Part shown: positions 24,222 to 37,097 of the stretch, one piece after another
How the letters are laid out: each line of letters starts with the position of its first letter
How positions within the stretch are numbered: the first letter of the stretch is position 1
Origin: Pterois miles
Lineage: Eukaryota > Chordata > Actinopteri > Perciformes > Scorpaenidae
DNA length: 64,000 bases
Reading direction: 5' to 3'
Assembly (NCBI GenBank): GCA_947000775.1
Contig: CAMQGK010000567.1
Coordinates: 19,250,001 to 19,314,000 of the forward strand
The notes under the pieces: model-generated
What the model saw: only the letters and a program-made list of their open reading frames with translations
Database searches by the model: none
What the model was told of the DNA's origin: nothing
Program-made: the position numbers and the translations under genes

Positions 24222-24909
24222 CCATAGCCTGTATATAGATGGATGATGCGTCTCCACTTCCTGTACAAAAGTGAAGATGAAAATTTGCCGGATATGGGAG
24301 CTGCAATCTTGAGATTTTTACGTCATTTGGTGTCCAGATTCTGCGTAGTAGTGATTGACAGCCGGAGCCGTGTTAGTAAGGTCCTGCTCCGGCACTCGTC
24401 CACGCCGTCACGAGCTGAGCGTGGCGAGCTTGTTAGCATCAGCCACCTACTACTACGTTAGAACCACGGTAGCTGTTTGACTAGGAAGACATAACATAAT
24501 ATTATAACTACACTTTTATAATCAAATAGGTTCTGTTACGCAGACTCGTGCACGGTAATGGAAAGTTAAATCCCGTCTCTTGTACAATTCTCGAGCCTCC
24601 GGCAGCATGAATACTTCACTCACAGCAGCTGTCAATCATGACGTCTCGCCCCCTTTTTATAGCATCAAGTAACTAATTAAAACCAAACTTATCAGAAAAA
24701 TGAACACTTAAACATATATCAGCATGATAAGAACTACTTAAGATGACAGAAACTATCTTTGGGAATAAGGTATTTGATGAGTGTTTTGACTTTCATCCAT
24801 TCGCTAACATGGAGGGGCAGGATTATGACCTATACTGCAGCCAGGGGGCGATGGGGATGTTCTGGCTTCAGGGAGCTGTCATGTTGTCCATCTTTATTTA
24901 CGATCTACA
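24222..24909 (+). repeat. MITE with 'ccatagcctgtatata' terminus
   Basis: Begins ACCATAGCCTGTATATAGAT and ends in the loose inverted counterpart GTTGTCCATCTTTATTTACG followed by ATCTACAA. It contains CCAGGGGGCGATGG near 24,841. No coding capacity. A hAT terminus begins two bases after its right end. Confidence 0.65.
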
Positions 24910-24910
24910 A

Positions 24911-25467
24911 CAGGGATGGGCAATTATGTTTCCTGAGGGGGCCACATGAGAAACCCAGATTGTTGCCGGGAGCCAAAGAAATACTGTCAGACGTACCCTC
25001 TATTTTATCACTATAGAAAACATACTAGGCACTTATTTTTCAGTATTTATTATACTGAAAATCACTCCAAACAGCATATTATTAAGAAAATTACATTATA
25101 TGCAGGAATCTTTGAACCGTACAGGACTGACTGTTTAGGGTAGTAATGTTTCCATGAACTAAACTTAACATTAACACTTACATTAAACATTTAACTTAAC
25201 ATTAACACTGACATTTCCGACTTTTGTTGCATCCGGCTTTGTAAAAAGTCCTTCCTGCTTTAGTATCTTAGCTAGCAGCCCCTCGGCTGTGCTCTCCTTC
25301 TTATCTCCAGACAGGTTTCTGTATTTTTCTGCATGTTTTGTCTCAAAGTGGCGGCTCAAGTTGTATTCTTTCAATACAGCCACATGTTTGTTGCAAACTA
25401 AGCACACAGCTTTACCGCCAACCTCCACGAAAAAATACTTAGCGGTCCATGACTTATTATAGACGTG
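24911..25467 (-). mobile_element. hAT transposon remnant with BED finger
   Basis: The left border CAGGGATGGGCAATTATG is a typical hAT terminal repeat. Minus-strand coding runs from about 25,467 (no in-frame ATG retained) to a stop at 25,183. It reads SWTAKYFFVEVGGKAV followed by a BED-type zinc finger with C-x2-C (CLVC), then H-x4-H in LSRHFETKH. This N-terminus resembles the hAT-derived GTF2IRD2/ZBED-like proteins of vertebrates. Only some 95 residues remain and the catalytic hAT domain is absent, so it is an internally deleted, dead copy. The right terminus was not found with certainty. Confidence 0.8.
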
Positions 25468-26396
25468 CAGCCTCAGCAGGTGACGCTACTTCAAACATCA
25501 CTCACGTCAATTTACATCAGTGTCAAATGTAACACTAACAATACAAAAAGTTTTTTTTTTAAAAAGATCAATTTTCTTAACATTTTTTTTTTTTTTTTAG
25601 CTTTGTAAGTAAAATTGTGTGGTTTGTCTGAGACCTCTCAGGTCGGGCAGAACATCACAAGGGCCAGTACCCAGGTCTGGTCTACAGTATGGTGTAAACT
25701 GTCAGCAAACATCCACCCTGCTGATGTGTCAGTAAGCAAGGCACTGAGCCACTTGCCTGGTCCAGGAGAACCGTGAGATTGTCCTCAAGAGAAGAATTAC
25801 AACATTGCTTGTTTGTTCCACAGTATCACTTTTCTGGCTTTTGCAAACCTTACTCAGCTTGTTTTGGTCCAAATCAAGGGACAAGTAGTTGCTTTGTTGC
25901 ATTCATGAATTGGCTGCTTTTATGATAACCGCATACAATTTTCAATTCAGCCATAATATATCAACAAAAGCCATGCGGCAGGCAAATTAGTCCAAACAAA
26001 TCCAATTGCAGTCCGTGTCGCTTCAGCTCAGCTTGGTGAACTTGCAGTCTTGGCTCTTTGTTTGCACTGAGCTTTAACACTTCTCGTCTGCTCTTTTAGA
26101 GTTTGGAAATGTATTGAAAAAGCATTTCAGTAACTTGAGTGCAAGTTTGCCCTTGGCTCATTTGTTTTGCTTGGCTTTTCAAGCATGAGTATATCAGATG
26201 ACAACATCCATCTCCTTATAGCCATAAAACTGTATTTCAGGGTCACTTGGGGTAGATGAAGGTCTAACTCCTAACAAACTGCCTTGCAGTTCATTTGAGG
26301 TCCACATTTTCAGATGTCTCTGGGTGGTTATTATTTGAGTTTAAAAGCCACTGTGCTCACCTGCCTAAATGAAAGAAACTAAAAGCTCAAGGGTTT
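25468..26396. other. Non-coding stretch
   Basis: Holds two A/T homopolymers (near 25,551 and 25,585) and otherwise nothing recognised. The missing right end of the neighbouring hAT remnant may lie in its first 200 bp. Confidence 0.3.
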
Positions 26397-27386
26397 AAAG
26401 AGGACCTTTTATGCTCATTTTCAGGCGCATACTTGTATTTTGGGTTTCTACTAGAACATGTTTAGATGCTTTAATGTTCAAGCTGTTCATGCTGGCTGTG
26501 CTGCAGCACCTCTTTTCACCTTCTGTCTGAAATGGTCCGTTTGAGCTCCGCCCCTCCATAAAAAACCCAGTTTACTCTTTTTGTGATTGGTCAACCGAAC
26601 CAAACTCTTCAGACTCTGCTCCAGCTCTGCATGCCAAACAAGCCGCTAGGCAGGTATTAAACAACTACTTTACTTGGTGACTAGGGATGTGCATTCCAAG
26701 CAAAAATACTATTTGAAAATCACTGGGAATTATTCGATTATTATTCGGAAATTGAGGCATGAGCTGCAACCCCCGACATGTAACAACATGTAGCGTCGGC
26801 ACATTTACCCATCTGACGCTGTGGATTAAGAGTTTATTTCAACCTCATTGTTGGAACAGTGGAAGAGGCTGGTGGAAAGACAAACCGTGACGGCTTTGGT
26901 GAGTTTTATCTTGTTTCTGTCGGGCTTGAATTACGATATGGTCCACTGCTTGAATGGCTGATCTACCTGCTGCAGCTCATGGTGTGGTGTCTCACACAAA
27001 CACACACACAAACACACACACTCCTGCTCTTACCAAAACGAGCTGAACTGAACCTGCCACACCTTTGACCCGTACTAACGTTACAACTAGGCAGCACATT
27101 AATGGTTATACAAAGGAAATATACAGTATACAGTATGTTATATAATATTTGATTTTTTATAACTTAAAGACTATTCCATTAATCAAAAATGATGACCCAT
27201 CCCTATTGTTGACATTCCCATGTTACAGAAGAAAAGACAGGACAGTTCAGGAGTAGTGTTTCTGTGGGGGAGAGTAACTCCCTTTGGCGTGGACCTTGGG
27301 CTTTCATAACTTTGCAGAACTTTTACATGGACTAAAACCTATATAACACACTAAAGGAAAGGAAAAAAGCACAATAGATGCTCTTT
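26397..27386 (+). mobile_element. MITE (second copy) split by a hAT element
   Basis: Starts AAAGAGGACCTTTTATGCTC and ends GCACAATAGATGCTCTTTAA, matching the element at 5,462-5,883 in termini and interior ('gggcatacttgtattttgg' type text, and near the end 'gggagagtaactccctttg'). It is interrupted at 26,682-27,205. Confidence 0.8.
26682..27205 (+). mobile_element. Nested non-autonomous hAT element
   Basis: Termini are TAGGGATGTGC... and ...CATCCCTA, inverted and hAT-like. The flanks TTGGTGAC (26,674-26,681) and TTGTTGAC (27,206-27,213) are a 7/8 match, consistent with an 8-bp target duplication. At 26,859 a GTG-initiated frame (EEAGGKTNRDGF) runs into a donor-like GGTGAGTTTT, which looks like the decayed first exon of a transposase gene. 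A (CA)-rich tract lies near 26,996-27,020. Confidence 0.8.
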
Positions 27387-27965
27387 AAATAATGCACGTT
27401 ATCAAATTTGACAAATGCAGCCTGGCTAAGACTGCAACTGGGATGGACAATAAGGAGGGTTTGGGTAGGTGTGATGTTGAGCGTCTCCCTGCTGCCGTTA
27501 TAAATGTGAAAGAGGATGGTGTGTTAGGATGTGGTTGTGTGTGGCAGGCAGCTGGCAGTAGTGACTGACAGGTCAGGTGAGCGCCGTCGTCTGCTCAGGC
27601 GTGCAGATCCAGCTCCTCTGACTGATCTAAAGTGGCTTCAATTAACTAGAGCAGCCAAGTGTGAGAGAGGGGACTGGGGGGGGGGGGCCTAGACAAGCGT
27701 CTTGACAGATTTTAGGGGGGTAAGATGAGTGGTGCGCTCTGACAGGTCCTCTAATGCCCCACCAACTCCAACCTTTCTCCATCTCCTCTTAGCTAATTAC
27801 TAAGTATCCATATGGAGACACTTGTCACTGTGATCACTGCAAATCGGCTGTAACTGCAGGGTCAGCAAGGACTGTCTTTCACTCCTGTATACAGGCATAC
27901 ACACACACACACACCTAGTAATAATAGCAGTTTCCCCAAGAGAACATAAATTAAGTCACAATTAG
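27387..27965. other. Non-coding stretch
   Basis: Nothing recognised except a G run near 27,677-27,687 and a short (CA) tract at 27,899-27,915. Confidence 0.3.
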
Positions 27966-28130
27966 GCTTGTCGCGGGAGTCGGTGTTACCGGTGTTACAC
28001 GGTGGTCGGGCACACACTGATTACATGACGTACCCACCGCCCCCATCATCGTCTTCCTTTTTTTTTTTTTTTTTTTTTACAGAAATAAACCCATTTAATT
28101 CACGTTAGCGCATCAGCACTGTGTTATCAA
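27966..28130 (-). repeat. MITE fragment, copy 2 of the 'caccggtaacaccg' family
   Basis: Reverse complement of the right part of 9,208-9,540: CGGTGTTACCGGTGTTACAC, a CGTACCCACC stretch, a T run and AATAAACCCATTTAATTCAC. About 165 bp survive. Confidence 0.65.
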
Positions 28131-29782
28131 TACATCAGACAACAGAAACTAGAGATGCATCTGCTCTGTAAGGAGTCATCTCAGAGTTGCAGGTGTCATA
28201 TTTCACACACACAGGATGAGAGATGACAGATGATGTGAAGCGAAAAGCAAAAGCACCTATTTAAACCCAATGCTTTAAGGGAACCATAACGCAAACGCTC
28301 CAACGGAGAGGCCAGACACACAGCTACCCGACAATTAAGATCAAAATAAGACCGTTATCTTTTCATGTAAAATATCCAGTGTAATTGGTTTATTAACTGG
28401 TCACAATCAAGAAATTCAATATTACATCCACTGCCTCACATGTACATCTGCCAAACCATATTCCTGTCAATTCTGCATGATGCTCTATATGTATGATAAT
28501 ACAGAAAGGAAGTGATTAAAATATCCCAGCATTTCTCAACAAATCCCACACACAGATTTAATTTTCATGGATATATGCACTGCAGCAACGCTGACGTTAG
28601 AAGACACTGCCAAGTGAAATGCTAGTTTCACTTTGAATATATGAAGGTAAATCACACACCAAACGTGGGAATGTGGAGAATAGATTTGAACTGTGTCCTG
28701 GAATCTCTTGCGTCTCTACATTTGCTCTACAGTTACCTTTTAAACCAAAAAGAGCTAAGATTCACTTTGTTAAACGTTAGATGAAACAATGAAACTGCAG
28801 ACATTAATATTTTCTACTCTATCCTCTATTTTCTATTTTCCTCTCAGCACACAAACGTGTGTCTTCTGGCCTCTAACTGAATAGTGTGTGTCTTTTCATC
28901 TAGCTTTTGCGCCTGCTTTCCTGCTGTCTTGCTGTTCTTGCTAGTTTTGCATTACCTAATTAACATGGAAAAGTTTTCAGGGGAAGCATGAAACACACAG
29001 GCCCACATAATTTCCCCTGAAGGATATATTTTATTGTTCTTTTTTTTTGGCCTCTCATCTTAGCACATTCTCCAGCCTCTGCCCTCATTTCTCTTTCTAC
29101 AAACCTGATCTCCTCTTTTTCTGACTTTTTAGTCTTTTATTGGAACTGGGTGATATTTGCACCTTTAAATGATGGCTGAATACTACCTCAAACTTCTTAA
29201 CCAGCTGCCATTTATATGATCAAGTGTCTGCAGCATCCTCTGTTCTCTTGCTACTACACTGGTGGCCTTCAGATCTTCTCTCACCTTCATTCTTTTTGAA
29301 GGGTTGTGTTTTATATTCAAACCATCTACCTTATTTCTCATTATGGACCATCAGTTTCCTTTTTACCCGCTAGTTGGTTCAATACGAGCCATCTGAGAAT
29401 AGGTGTATGCATTTCAAAAAGCAAAACAAAACTTAGTTTGCTTAAGAAAAAGCTACTGCGCTACAACTTAGCAACTCCTTATTTTCCATGACATGCCTGC
29501 AAAGTAGATCACAATGGCTGCTCGTAGCAAGTTACGTAAATGGTTGGCGTTAATAATAAACATAGATGTATTTGAAACTGATTGAGAGCTTTGACAAGGA
29601 CACCTACGTGTTCTGTTTGTGTTTTTGACAGCCGCCATCACTACAAGCAACCGTGACACATTCGGCCGAGGGTCACCAGTTAACACAGTCACTTGTTAAA
29701 CACTGGTGGCGTCTAAGCTGTTAAACGTGTCAACTACCACTGGAATGAGAAGGACACAATTAAAAATGCTTGTGTTTGTGCA
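28131..29782. other. Non-coding stretch
   Basis: No exon or repeat recognised. Pyrimidine-rich around 28,800-29,130. Confidence 0.3.
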
Positions 29783-30382
29783 CGATCAGCACCTCTAAAT
29801 CTGAGGCCATGGTTCTCTGCAGGAAACTGATGGATTTGGTAGGGAATAAGGAATGAGTCTTTACCCCATGTGAAAGAGTTAAAGTACCTCAGGGTCAATG
29901 TTCCCCCTAATTTTTCATGTGTCTGAGCAAACACCGGTGTGTATGGGCACGTACACATAAAGCGCTCTCAATGACGAAAAGAGAGCTTAGCTGGAAGGCA
30001 ACTCTTTATCTATTGGTCAGTCACCTATGGTCATGAGGGCTGGGTCATGACCGAAAGAAGATCGCAGGTACAAACAGCCAACATGGGTTTTCTCAGGAGG
30101 GTGGCTAGCGTCTCCTTTAGAGATACGGTGAGAAGCTCAGCCATCTGTGAGGGACTCGAGCAGAGTAGACCCGCTGCTCCTTTGCACTGAAAGGAGCCAG
30201 TTGAGTTGGTTCGGGCAACCGGTAAGGATGCCCCCTGAGACGCCTCCCTAAGGAGGTGTTCCAGGCACGACCAGCTGGGAGGAGGCCCTGGGGAAGACCC
30301 AGGACTAGGTGGACCCTGCTGGAGCTGTTGCCCCTGCAACCTGTCCCCGAATAAGCGGTTGATGGTGAGTGATGAGTGAGTG
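29783..30382 (+). mobile_element. Rex3-like (RTE) LINE 3' end, rearranged
   Basis: The left block (29,783-29,896) reads STSKSEAMVL, a known stretch of RTE-type reverse transcriptases in fish. The right block (about 29,978-30,345) carries YGHEG-like text, then DNA matching the LINE C-terminus (for example GAGACGCCTCCCTAAGGAGG and GGCCCTGGGGAAGACCCAGG). It ends in a GATG-rich tail, the usual Rex3 3' end. Some 80 bp of unrelated sequence replaces the expected middle, and there is a further deletion before the end. Frames are broken; the antisense frames at 30,031-30,464 are shadows. Clade assignment is from memory of the tail and could be another RTE lineage. Confidence 0.75.
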
Positions 30383-32820
30383 CTGGTAGTGCTGATATTA
30401 AAACTCTATCTGGCCACTGAATATAAGGCCACTTGTCTTCTACCCACTCACTAATAGCACACATGGATCTGGAAAGTCAATTTGTTTAGGTTGCATTTAT
30501 TATTTTTGATGGTTAATGCCCTTGCATATTGTATATACTGTATATACATAGTTTACAACTTAAAACACTTAAACACGATCATGTTTACCATTAAAATGCA
30601 ACAACAGTATCATAGACTGAAAGTGTCCCAAACTCCCTCAGATCCTAGCACCCCTTCCACTTGCTATTTCCTCATATTGGTATAGACCAACACCCCCCCC
30701 CCCCCCCCATGTCCTCCCCCATTGTACTCACTTAGATCAAAGTCCCTCACACATCTGTTCCGCTCGCTGCTGCCATGACTAGCCAGCTGGACTCTGTCCG
30801 TCAGGTCTCTCCGTCTGTAGGTGTGTCAGTACTGCGTGTCTGTCCGAAGCCTGAGCTTCTTGGCAAGCTGCAAACGCAAACAGCGGAAAGAATCAACAAG
30901 ACTGTTGTGAGAGCGAGCGTGGGTGTGAGCCAGTGCCTTATCATATTCTTGCATGAGACTCCTTGTCAAGTTGACTGTTTGTGCGCGCATCTGTTATGTA
31001 GGAGACTTGAATGCGGAACATTTTTTGAGTGTGTGTGCTTATGTGTATGTGTGTGTGTGAGACAAGATATTACAAAGACACATGTTTTATGAAGAGGTAG
31101 TGAGGTTTACACAGCGAGGTGGAACAAAGTAGAACAGGGGCCCTCCTTACGTAATTACACCCAGCATTAAAACGCTAATCCAAACACAAACTGTATCTGG
31201 ACTGTATCCAAATGGCAAACTAAGCTAAGCCACAGGTGTAAACAGAGCCATGAAGGAATGCAATCTCATTTCCACAAATCAAACGACGGTGCTTATAGCA
31301 ATAAGATTCAAAGCGGGCTTAATGCTTGTTTAATATTTCTTGGGGTATATTTACACTGACCCATGAATACGGATAAAAATCTTTGTGGATATAACTCAGA
31401 TGTAGATGCTGCATGGTAATGTTATGTATAAAGGCCCCGCAAAGACCCCAATGACAGTACAACCATCTTCCACATTGGCACTCAACTCCAGTGTAGAGGG
31501 AAGCTCCGGCAGTCTCATTAAAATCCTCCAAGTCTAATTCACTTTCAAATACCACCTCTACCTAAATAAACATGACCGCTTACTCACTCTACATGCCTGC
31601 CAACCGCAGACCAACAGGATTTCACAGAGCCGACTGGTGGTGGGAGGCCAACCATTATGCTACAGTGATGCTCACTGGGCTCATAACACAGTCAATCCAT
31701 AAAGATGCCTGAAATTTAAGATATTTAAAGTAGAAATAGCTGGCTGATTTGAGTCCATTTTATTTTATACCCAGCTCATAAAGTACAAAACTGCATTTTA
31801 AATCAGGCATGAGTGACTTTAAATTATGACAGTAGCTGCAGAAGAGAACATAAATTCTGACACAAACTAAAACATTAACTTAAATTTGGCCCAGATGTGC
31901 TGAACAAAGAATAGACGACACTCTTATGTATTCATGACCAGTATTCGAACCGCCTGTGGGCTTTTACCTCACAGAGAGAGGAGATGATCTACATGGATGA
32001 ATGAAATATCTTAAGAGCCACATGTTTACACATACACACCATGGAAATGTCAATCAGATGCATAAAACTGAGGTTGAGCCCTGAGAGAAATGTCAAAAAG
32101 GGAACCTGTCTGTGTGATGTGCGTGTGTGAGCCCGGCAGCATCGGCTAATCAATAGCTCACCTGAAATGAATATGTGATCACTGACTCAAAAAAGCAGCG
32201 CTCACTGCAAACTTGACAACAAAATAGATGCAACCTGGATCAATAGGTCCCATTTTAAAAATCAATTTAATACCAACCAAGTATTATAAAACATTTTTAA
32301 CAGGCGAAGGGAGGACTGACCATCCTGCCAATAACACGCCTTCAGTGCGATAAATCGCTTTTTGTTGCTTTTGATTTTTGACATTTAGCAGTCAAAGTTG
32401 AGACTGTAACTTCAGTAATTGTTTTTTCACATTACAGAATGCAGCGGGTATTAAATCATGACTAAAGAGAAGACTATTAGGAATATTTTCAGATAACTAG
32501 CTTTGGCACGCACAGCTGTATACATTAAAACCTGATAACCTACTTGTTTTAGCTTATTGCTGCCTAGACTAGAAGGCGACCAATGTGTGTTTTTTTTTTT
32601 TTTTTTTTACAGAATCAGGACATATATGATGCCAATTTAGTTTTTTTCTCGATATCTTTGGCTGGTTTTCTTTTTTCCTCCAAACAGCTTAATAATAACA
32701 GATACACAACAGCTTTATTGGACAACACTTCTGTCTCCGTCTGTCTCTCCAATCTGCATTTTGTGTCTGTATGGTTTCTCCCAGTTAGGATGCTGTAGTT
32801 CTCACGCACTCCTGCAAAGG
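30383..32820. other. Non-coding stretch
   Basis: No exon or clear repeat. Has a C run of 16 at 30,693-30,708, a short GT tract near 31,050 and a T run at 32,590-32,609. The frames listed in this interval lack family resemblance. Confidence 0.35.
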
Positions 32821-32924
32821 TTAGCCCACTGGGCTACTGTGCATCTACTGACGTCTGCCGGTAGAACGGCAATGTGATTGACTCACATGTTCTACAGCAA
32901 CGACACTGGGCTGCTCACATATGC

Positions 32925-33034
32925 ACCTGCTTGCTAATCAGGTTAATATTCTCAGGCATCGGCCGATGCTGATTATGAAAAAAAAAAAAAAAAATAAATC
33001 AGCCCGATTAATCAGTCAACCTCTGTAAGACATT
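32925..33034 (+). repeat. Fragment of the 43,304-43,595 hAT MITE
   Basis: Shares GCACCTGCTTGCTAATCAGG, CATCGGCCGATGCTGATTAT, a poly(A) run and the end AATCAGTCAACCTCT with the complete element at 43,304-43,595. Only the right part is present. Confidence 0.75.
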
Positions 33035-33128
33035 AATGTTGAAACCTGTGATGAAATGATTAGTCTACTGGCAGATTAGTCGTGCAACAAAGATCTACAG
33101 TATATACAATATATACAGCATATACGGC

Positions 33129-33557
33129 GTATATACGCTGATCAGCCATAACATTAGGGCAGCATGAGGACCCTGACCGGTCTGCAGCCACCCAGCCTCA
33201 TACACAACAAACTATGATGCACTGTGTGTTCTGACACCTTTCTATCAGAACCAGCATTAACTTTTTCATTTGAGCTCCAGTAGCTCTTCCATTGGATCAG
33301 ACAACACGGGCCAGCCTTCACTCCCATGTGCATCAGTGAGCCTTGGCCGCCCATGACCCTGTTGCCGGTTCACCAGTTTTCCTTCCTTGGATGCTTTTGG
33401 TAGGTTCTGACCACTATAGACCGGGAACATCCCATAAGAGCTGCAGTTTTCACAATAGTCACAGTTTGGTCCTTGTCAAAGTTGCTCACATCCTTACGCT
33501 TGCCCATTTTTTTCTGCTTTCAGCACATCAACTTCAAGGACAAAATGTTCACTTGCT
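33129..33557 (-). mobile_element. Tc1-like transposon, internally deleted
   Basis: The left border CGCTGATCAGCCATAACATT is a terminal repeat of a well-known fish Tc1-like family. Immediately inside, the minus strand encodes the end of the DNA-binding half of a Tc1 transposase: residues EKVNAGSDRKVSEHTVHHSL then RPVRVLMLP within the frame 33,154-33,354. Further right (to about 33,557) the minus strand still has the transposase start region (GCAAGCGTAAGGATGTGAGC encodes KRKDVS). The DDE catalytic half is deleted at the left border, frames are broken, and the right terminal repeat is missing. It cannot be active. Confidence 0.85.
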
Positions 33558-36500
33558 GCCTAAACAACTTAGTGGGAATATTAACTTTTTTAGAATAAAG
33601 GCAAAAAAACTGACTATTTTCTGCATGTAAACATAGTCATATTTCACTTTTCCTTTCTCATTTCATAGACTAAACACTCAATATAATGGATCGTTAAAAT
33701 AATGATTAGCTAGTGAGCGTTTTGCCAGAACCATTTGGAACAAGTTCTAGATTAAGATCAAGACGAGATTCGTAATCACCAATAAGTATTTTAGGGAGGA
33801 CTTTCTTTAAAGTGTCAATAATTGCTATTTTTATATATTATCACTAGATCACATGACAACCTGTATGTGAAAGGGGTCACCTCTAGTAATTAACCCACAA
33901 ACAATTATGATCCAACTGTGTGTTCCCCTCAGCTCTGTGAAGCTTTTGTCTTTCAGCTTATTGTTTCGCTTTTAGGACCCACAACTTTAACGTTTTGATT
34001 CACTCTCGTTACTCTCAGAACCGCATTTTCAGTTGTAAAGACAGCTGTTTTCATTAAAAAAAATCTCTAAAATCCAAGTGAAAACTACCCGCTCAGCACC
34101 AAATGGCAGACAAACAAAGTTAGCTACCAGCCCCAGAGCTGTCGCAGTAACCGCAATATTGACAAGCCATACCGCAGAGGAGACAAGCAACCACCACACC
34201 CACTACCCTCATGTTTTTTCTTTTCTGAAGTCTCTGTGGTGGGAGTGCCACATTTTTACACTTTGCTACAAAAGGCAGCAGAATGAAGACGTGCTGAGCG
34301 TCTATTTGCATGTATGGTGTGTTTTTTCAGGTCACCGAGAGTTGACGAATCTTTGGGTGAAACTCCACAATCGCCAACCGTCACATCCTACATGTAGGCC
34401 ACAAGTGCTGGACAACAAGAACTGAAGAGAAATTAATAGACATAGACCGGCAGGTCCGTCCTCTCTCCCTATGTGCTTCATCCTTCCCTTCATCCAGACA
34501 AAGTACTCTACCATGTGCCAACGTTTTGATATTCCCTGTGATAGAAATCAGACACAACAAAAGTGCCTCAGCTGAAAAAAAAAAAAGCTGTATCTCAAAG
34601 CCCTATTGTGTTCTGCATTTAACAATAAAAAAATATTTTATTCGTTTTATATTTGTCATTTAAAAAGCAACAATATACCTAATGATAGCATAATAATTAT
34701 TATTTATATAACACTAAAATCAGGGTAACTTAAGTCATTTGCAAAAAAGTAATAATGCAAGTCATTATCACCACAGGGGAAATTCCTTCAGCGCGACAGC
34801 CCTAACCTGCATGTGAACACAGTGTGTATTAAGAAGCTAAAGAGACACACCTTGGTCAGGGGTCGGTGGAGAAAAGATGATAATAAGTCACTGTTGTGCT
34901 CCCAGCTTGTTTGTGCTGCCACCTAGTGGATAAAAAATCTCTTATTGCAGAGAGAAAGATATTCTGAACTATTTTTCCTCAACTTTGTGTCCTCAACTTC
35001 TTTTGGACCTAAAAATGTTTTTTTTTTTTTTATGGTCTGTGTCAAATATACACAGCGGTCAGAGGTGTGAAACTGGGTTGTGACCACAGGAAATGAGGTA
35101 TGGCCTGCAGCTTGTAACAACCCCATGAACAGTTTAGATAAGCAGGATGAGACTCGGCCTTTATGCCCTTCCTGTCTTCTCCGTCCTGCGTCGTTTGCCC
35201 TCCTGTGACTCTGGCAGTCTCAAGTGGTCGGTTAAGATGAGGACAGATGACAATACACAGTCCAACCAGTCATGCCACCAAGACCTGACTGGTTGACCTC
35301 AGCAATGTCTGAGCATCATGAGACAGCACGGGCCGTCTGGGAAAAAGAATGGAAAAAAAAAGAAAAGGAGGATGGAGCTGCCAGACAGGGAGGTGGGAAA
35401 CAAAAATACAAGAGCAGGGAAAATAGAAAGCAGAAAGCCGACAGGACACCAAGGCGGGCGAGGCGGGATGAAAGATAGGTCGATGTACAACAGGCTGATG
35501 AAATAGAGCGAGAAAGACAGAGAGAAAGGAGAGGCGCAGCAGCTCAAACAATAGTCAAAAAACAAAGGAAGAAAAAAAAGAGGCAGAAGACACATTAAGC
35601 AGAGGGCAGAGAGGGACACGAAGAGATGGGGGGTAGCCCAAAAAAATAAAACAAAATGTCAAAAGAGGGAAGAATTAAGGTGGCAGGAGAAAGGTTTGCT
35701 CCACTATGTCTCACAGCTCTGGAAACTTAAATAGACCAATATGCAGAAAGGAACAAAACACCAGGGGGTACATCAAGCGCTTCACTACATTCAAAAAGAG
35801 CCACAGAGGAAAAATAACTGACACAATTAAGAGCATAAATGTCATCACAGCCAATCAACCCAGTGCCGCCCACACAGTGAGCAATAGACCCATCATGAGA
35901 AGGGATGAAGGGCTGCTAATTCCCCCCAGCAACGCAGCACTGACTACTAATAGTGAACGCCAGATACCTTAAAGGCTACAGCATCCTAATGCAGCAGAGA
36001 CATGAGACACATGTACAAAATCGCTCCATCACAACACGTCCCTGGTTGCTTTGCATCCTGAGAGAATAGCTGACATTTAAATATAATCCTGCTGACATGC
36101 AAATTAAGCGCAGCCAATTCCACAGCGCACATGTGCATGAGAGAAAAAAGAAGGATGTGTGAATCTGAAACCAATCACAGGTGGATGCATACCCTCACTC
36201 AATGAAATACAAACTAAATTTAATGAGCTCTCAAGCTCCTCCACGCTGACATTTCCTCTCACATTTCTATATCTTTTACAACTATCATTCACCCTACCTT
36301 CATTTCTCTTTTTCCCCAACTACCGCCTGCCCCCCGCTCCCCCTCCCCTCGCCACTCGCTCAGTTTTTCATTCTAAATCCACTTCTCTGACTCCATCTTT
36401 TTCTCTCTCTGTCCAAAACAACAAGCCATTCCAGAAAGAGGGCCATCAATCTTCTTCAATGAGACCAGAGTGTGGGGGAGTGCCAAGGCTAGACCAGATT

Positions 36501-37097
36501 ACTATCTCTCCTTACCACCACTCAACACTGGATAACATATAGGAGGAGAGGGTGGGCAGACGGAGAGGCAGGGAGGGTCGAGAGCGAGTCAAAGGAACAA
36601 TCTTAGATAGCGGGCGGACACATTAGATCTTGAAAGCCTCAAACAAATTTCCTCCCCTGTCAACAGCGGAGGCTTGTCAAGTAAAGAAGCACAGCAGCTG
36701 AATTTAAAAATCTCTAATCCTAACTGGCAACTCCAAACCTGACCCTTGATTTATTTCCACAGAGTGCTCCGCTAATGCAAAGACAGGAGGTACACGGCAG
36801 CTTTCATCTCCTGTAAACAGCTGGCTTTGGTGGAGGACTGGAATTCACTGCTCATTTAAATACAGTTTTTAATTATCAGTCAATCTTGTTGAGTATCTTG
36901 ATTTGTCAAATGTCACCATCACCAGCTCCCAAAGATCAAGGTGACCTCTTCAACTTGCATTTGAGAAATAACCAAAGATGTTTGCTTGCTGGATGACTTA
37001 GTAAATGCTTTTTTTTATTTTATCAAATCTGCTTTTTGAATCCTGATCCTTTCAAATCCCTTCTCAAATTTGATTTGATGTCTTCCGCTCCTTGAGG
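33558..37097. other. Non-coding stretch, possible regulatory sequence
   Basis: No exon recognised. About 35,310-35,640 is strongly purine-rich, which explains the long pyrimidine-strand frames there. A good CTCF-like core (CCACTAGGTGGCAG on the minus strand) is at 34,916-34,929. About 36,600-36,960 is unique AT-rich sequence that could be conserved. Confidence 0.35.
34916..34929 (-). promoter_or_regulatory. CTCF-like motif
   Basis: The minus strand reads CCACTAGGTGGCAG, very close to the vertebrate CTCF core consensus. It lies in unique sequence, unlike the repeat-borne cores at 12,868 and 24,841. Occupancy cannot be judged from sequence. Confidence 0.45.

Noticed and set aside
24911..25687. 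Possible 8-bp duplication ATCTACAA / GTCTACAG around the hAT remnant
   Set aside because: Only 6 of 8 bases match and no hAT terminal repeat precedes the right copy.
30031..30464. Two minus-strand frames of 102 and 115 codons
   Set aside because: Antisense to the Rex3-like LINE; the real coding sense is plus.
35270..35619. Overlapping 93- and 106-codon frames with hydrophobic stretches
   Set aside because: Also the pyrimidine strand of a purine-rich tract; hydrophobicity comes from TTT/CTC codons.
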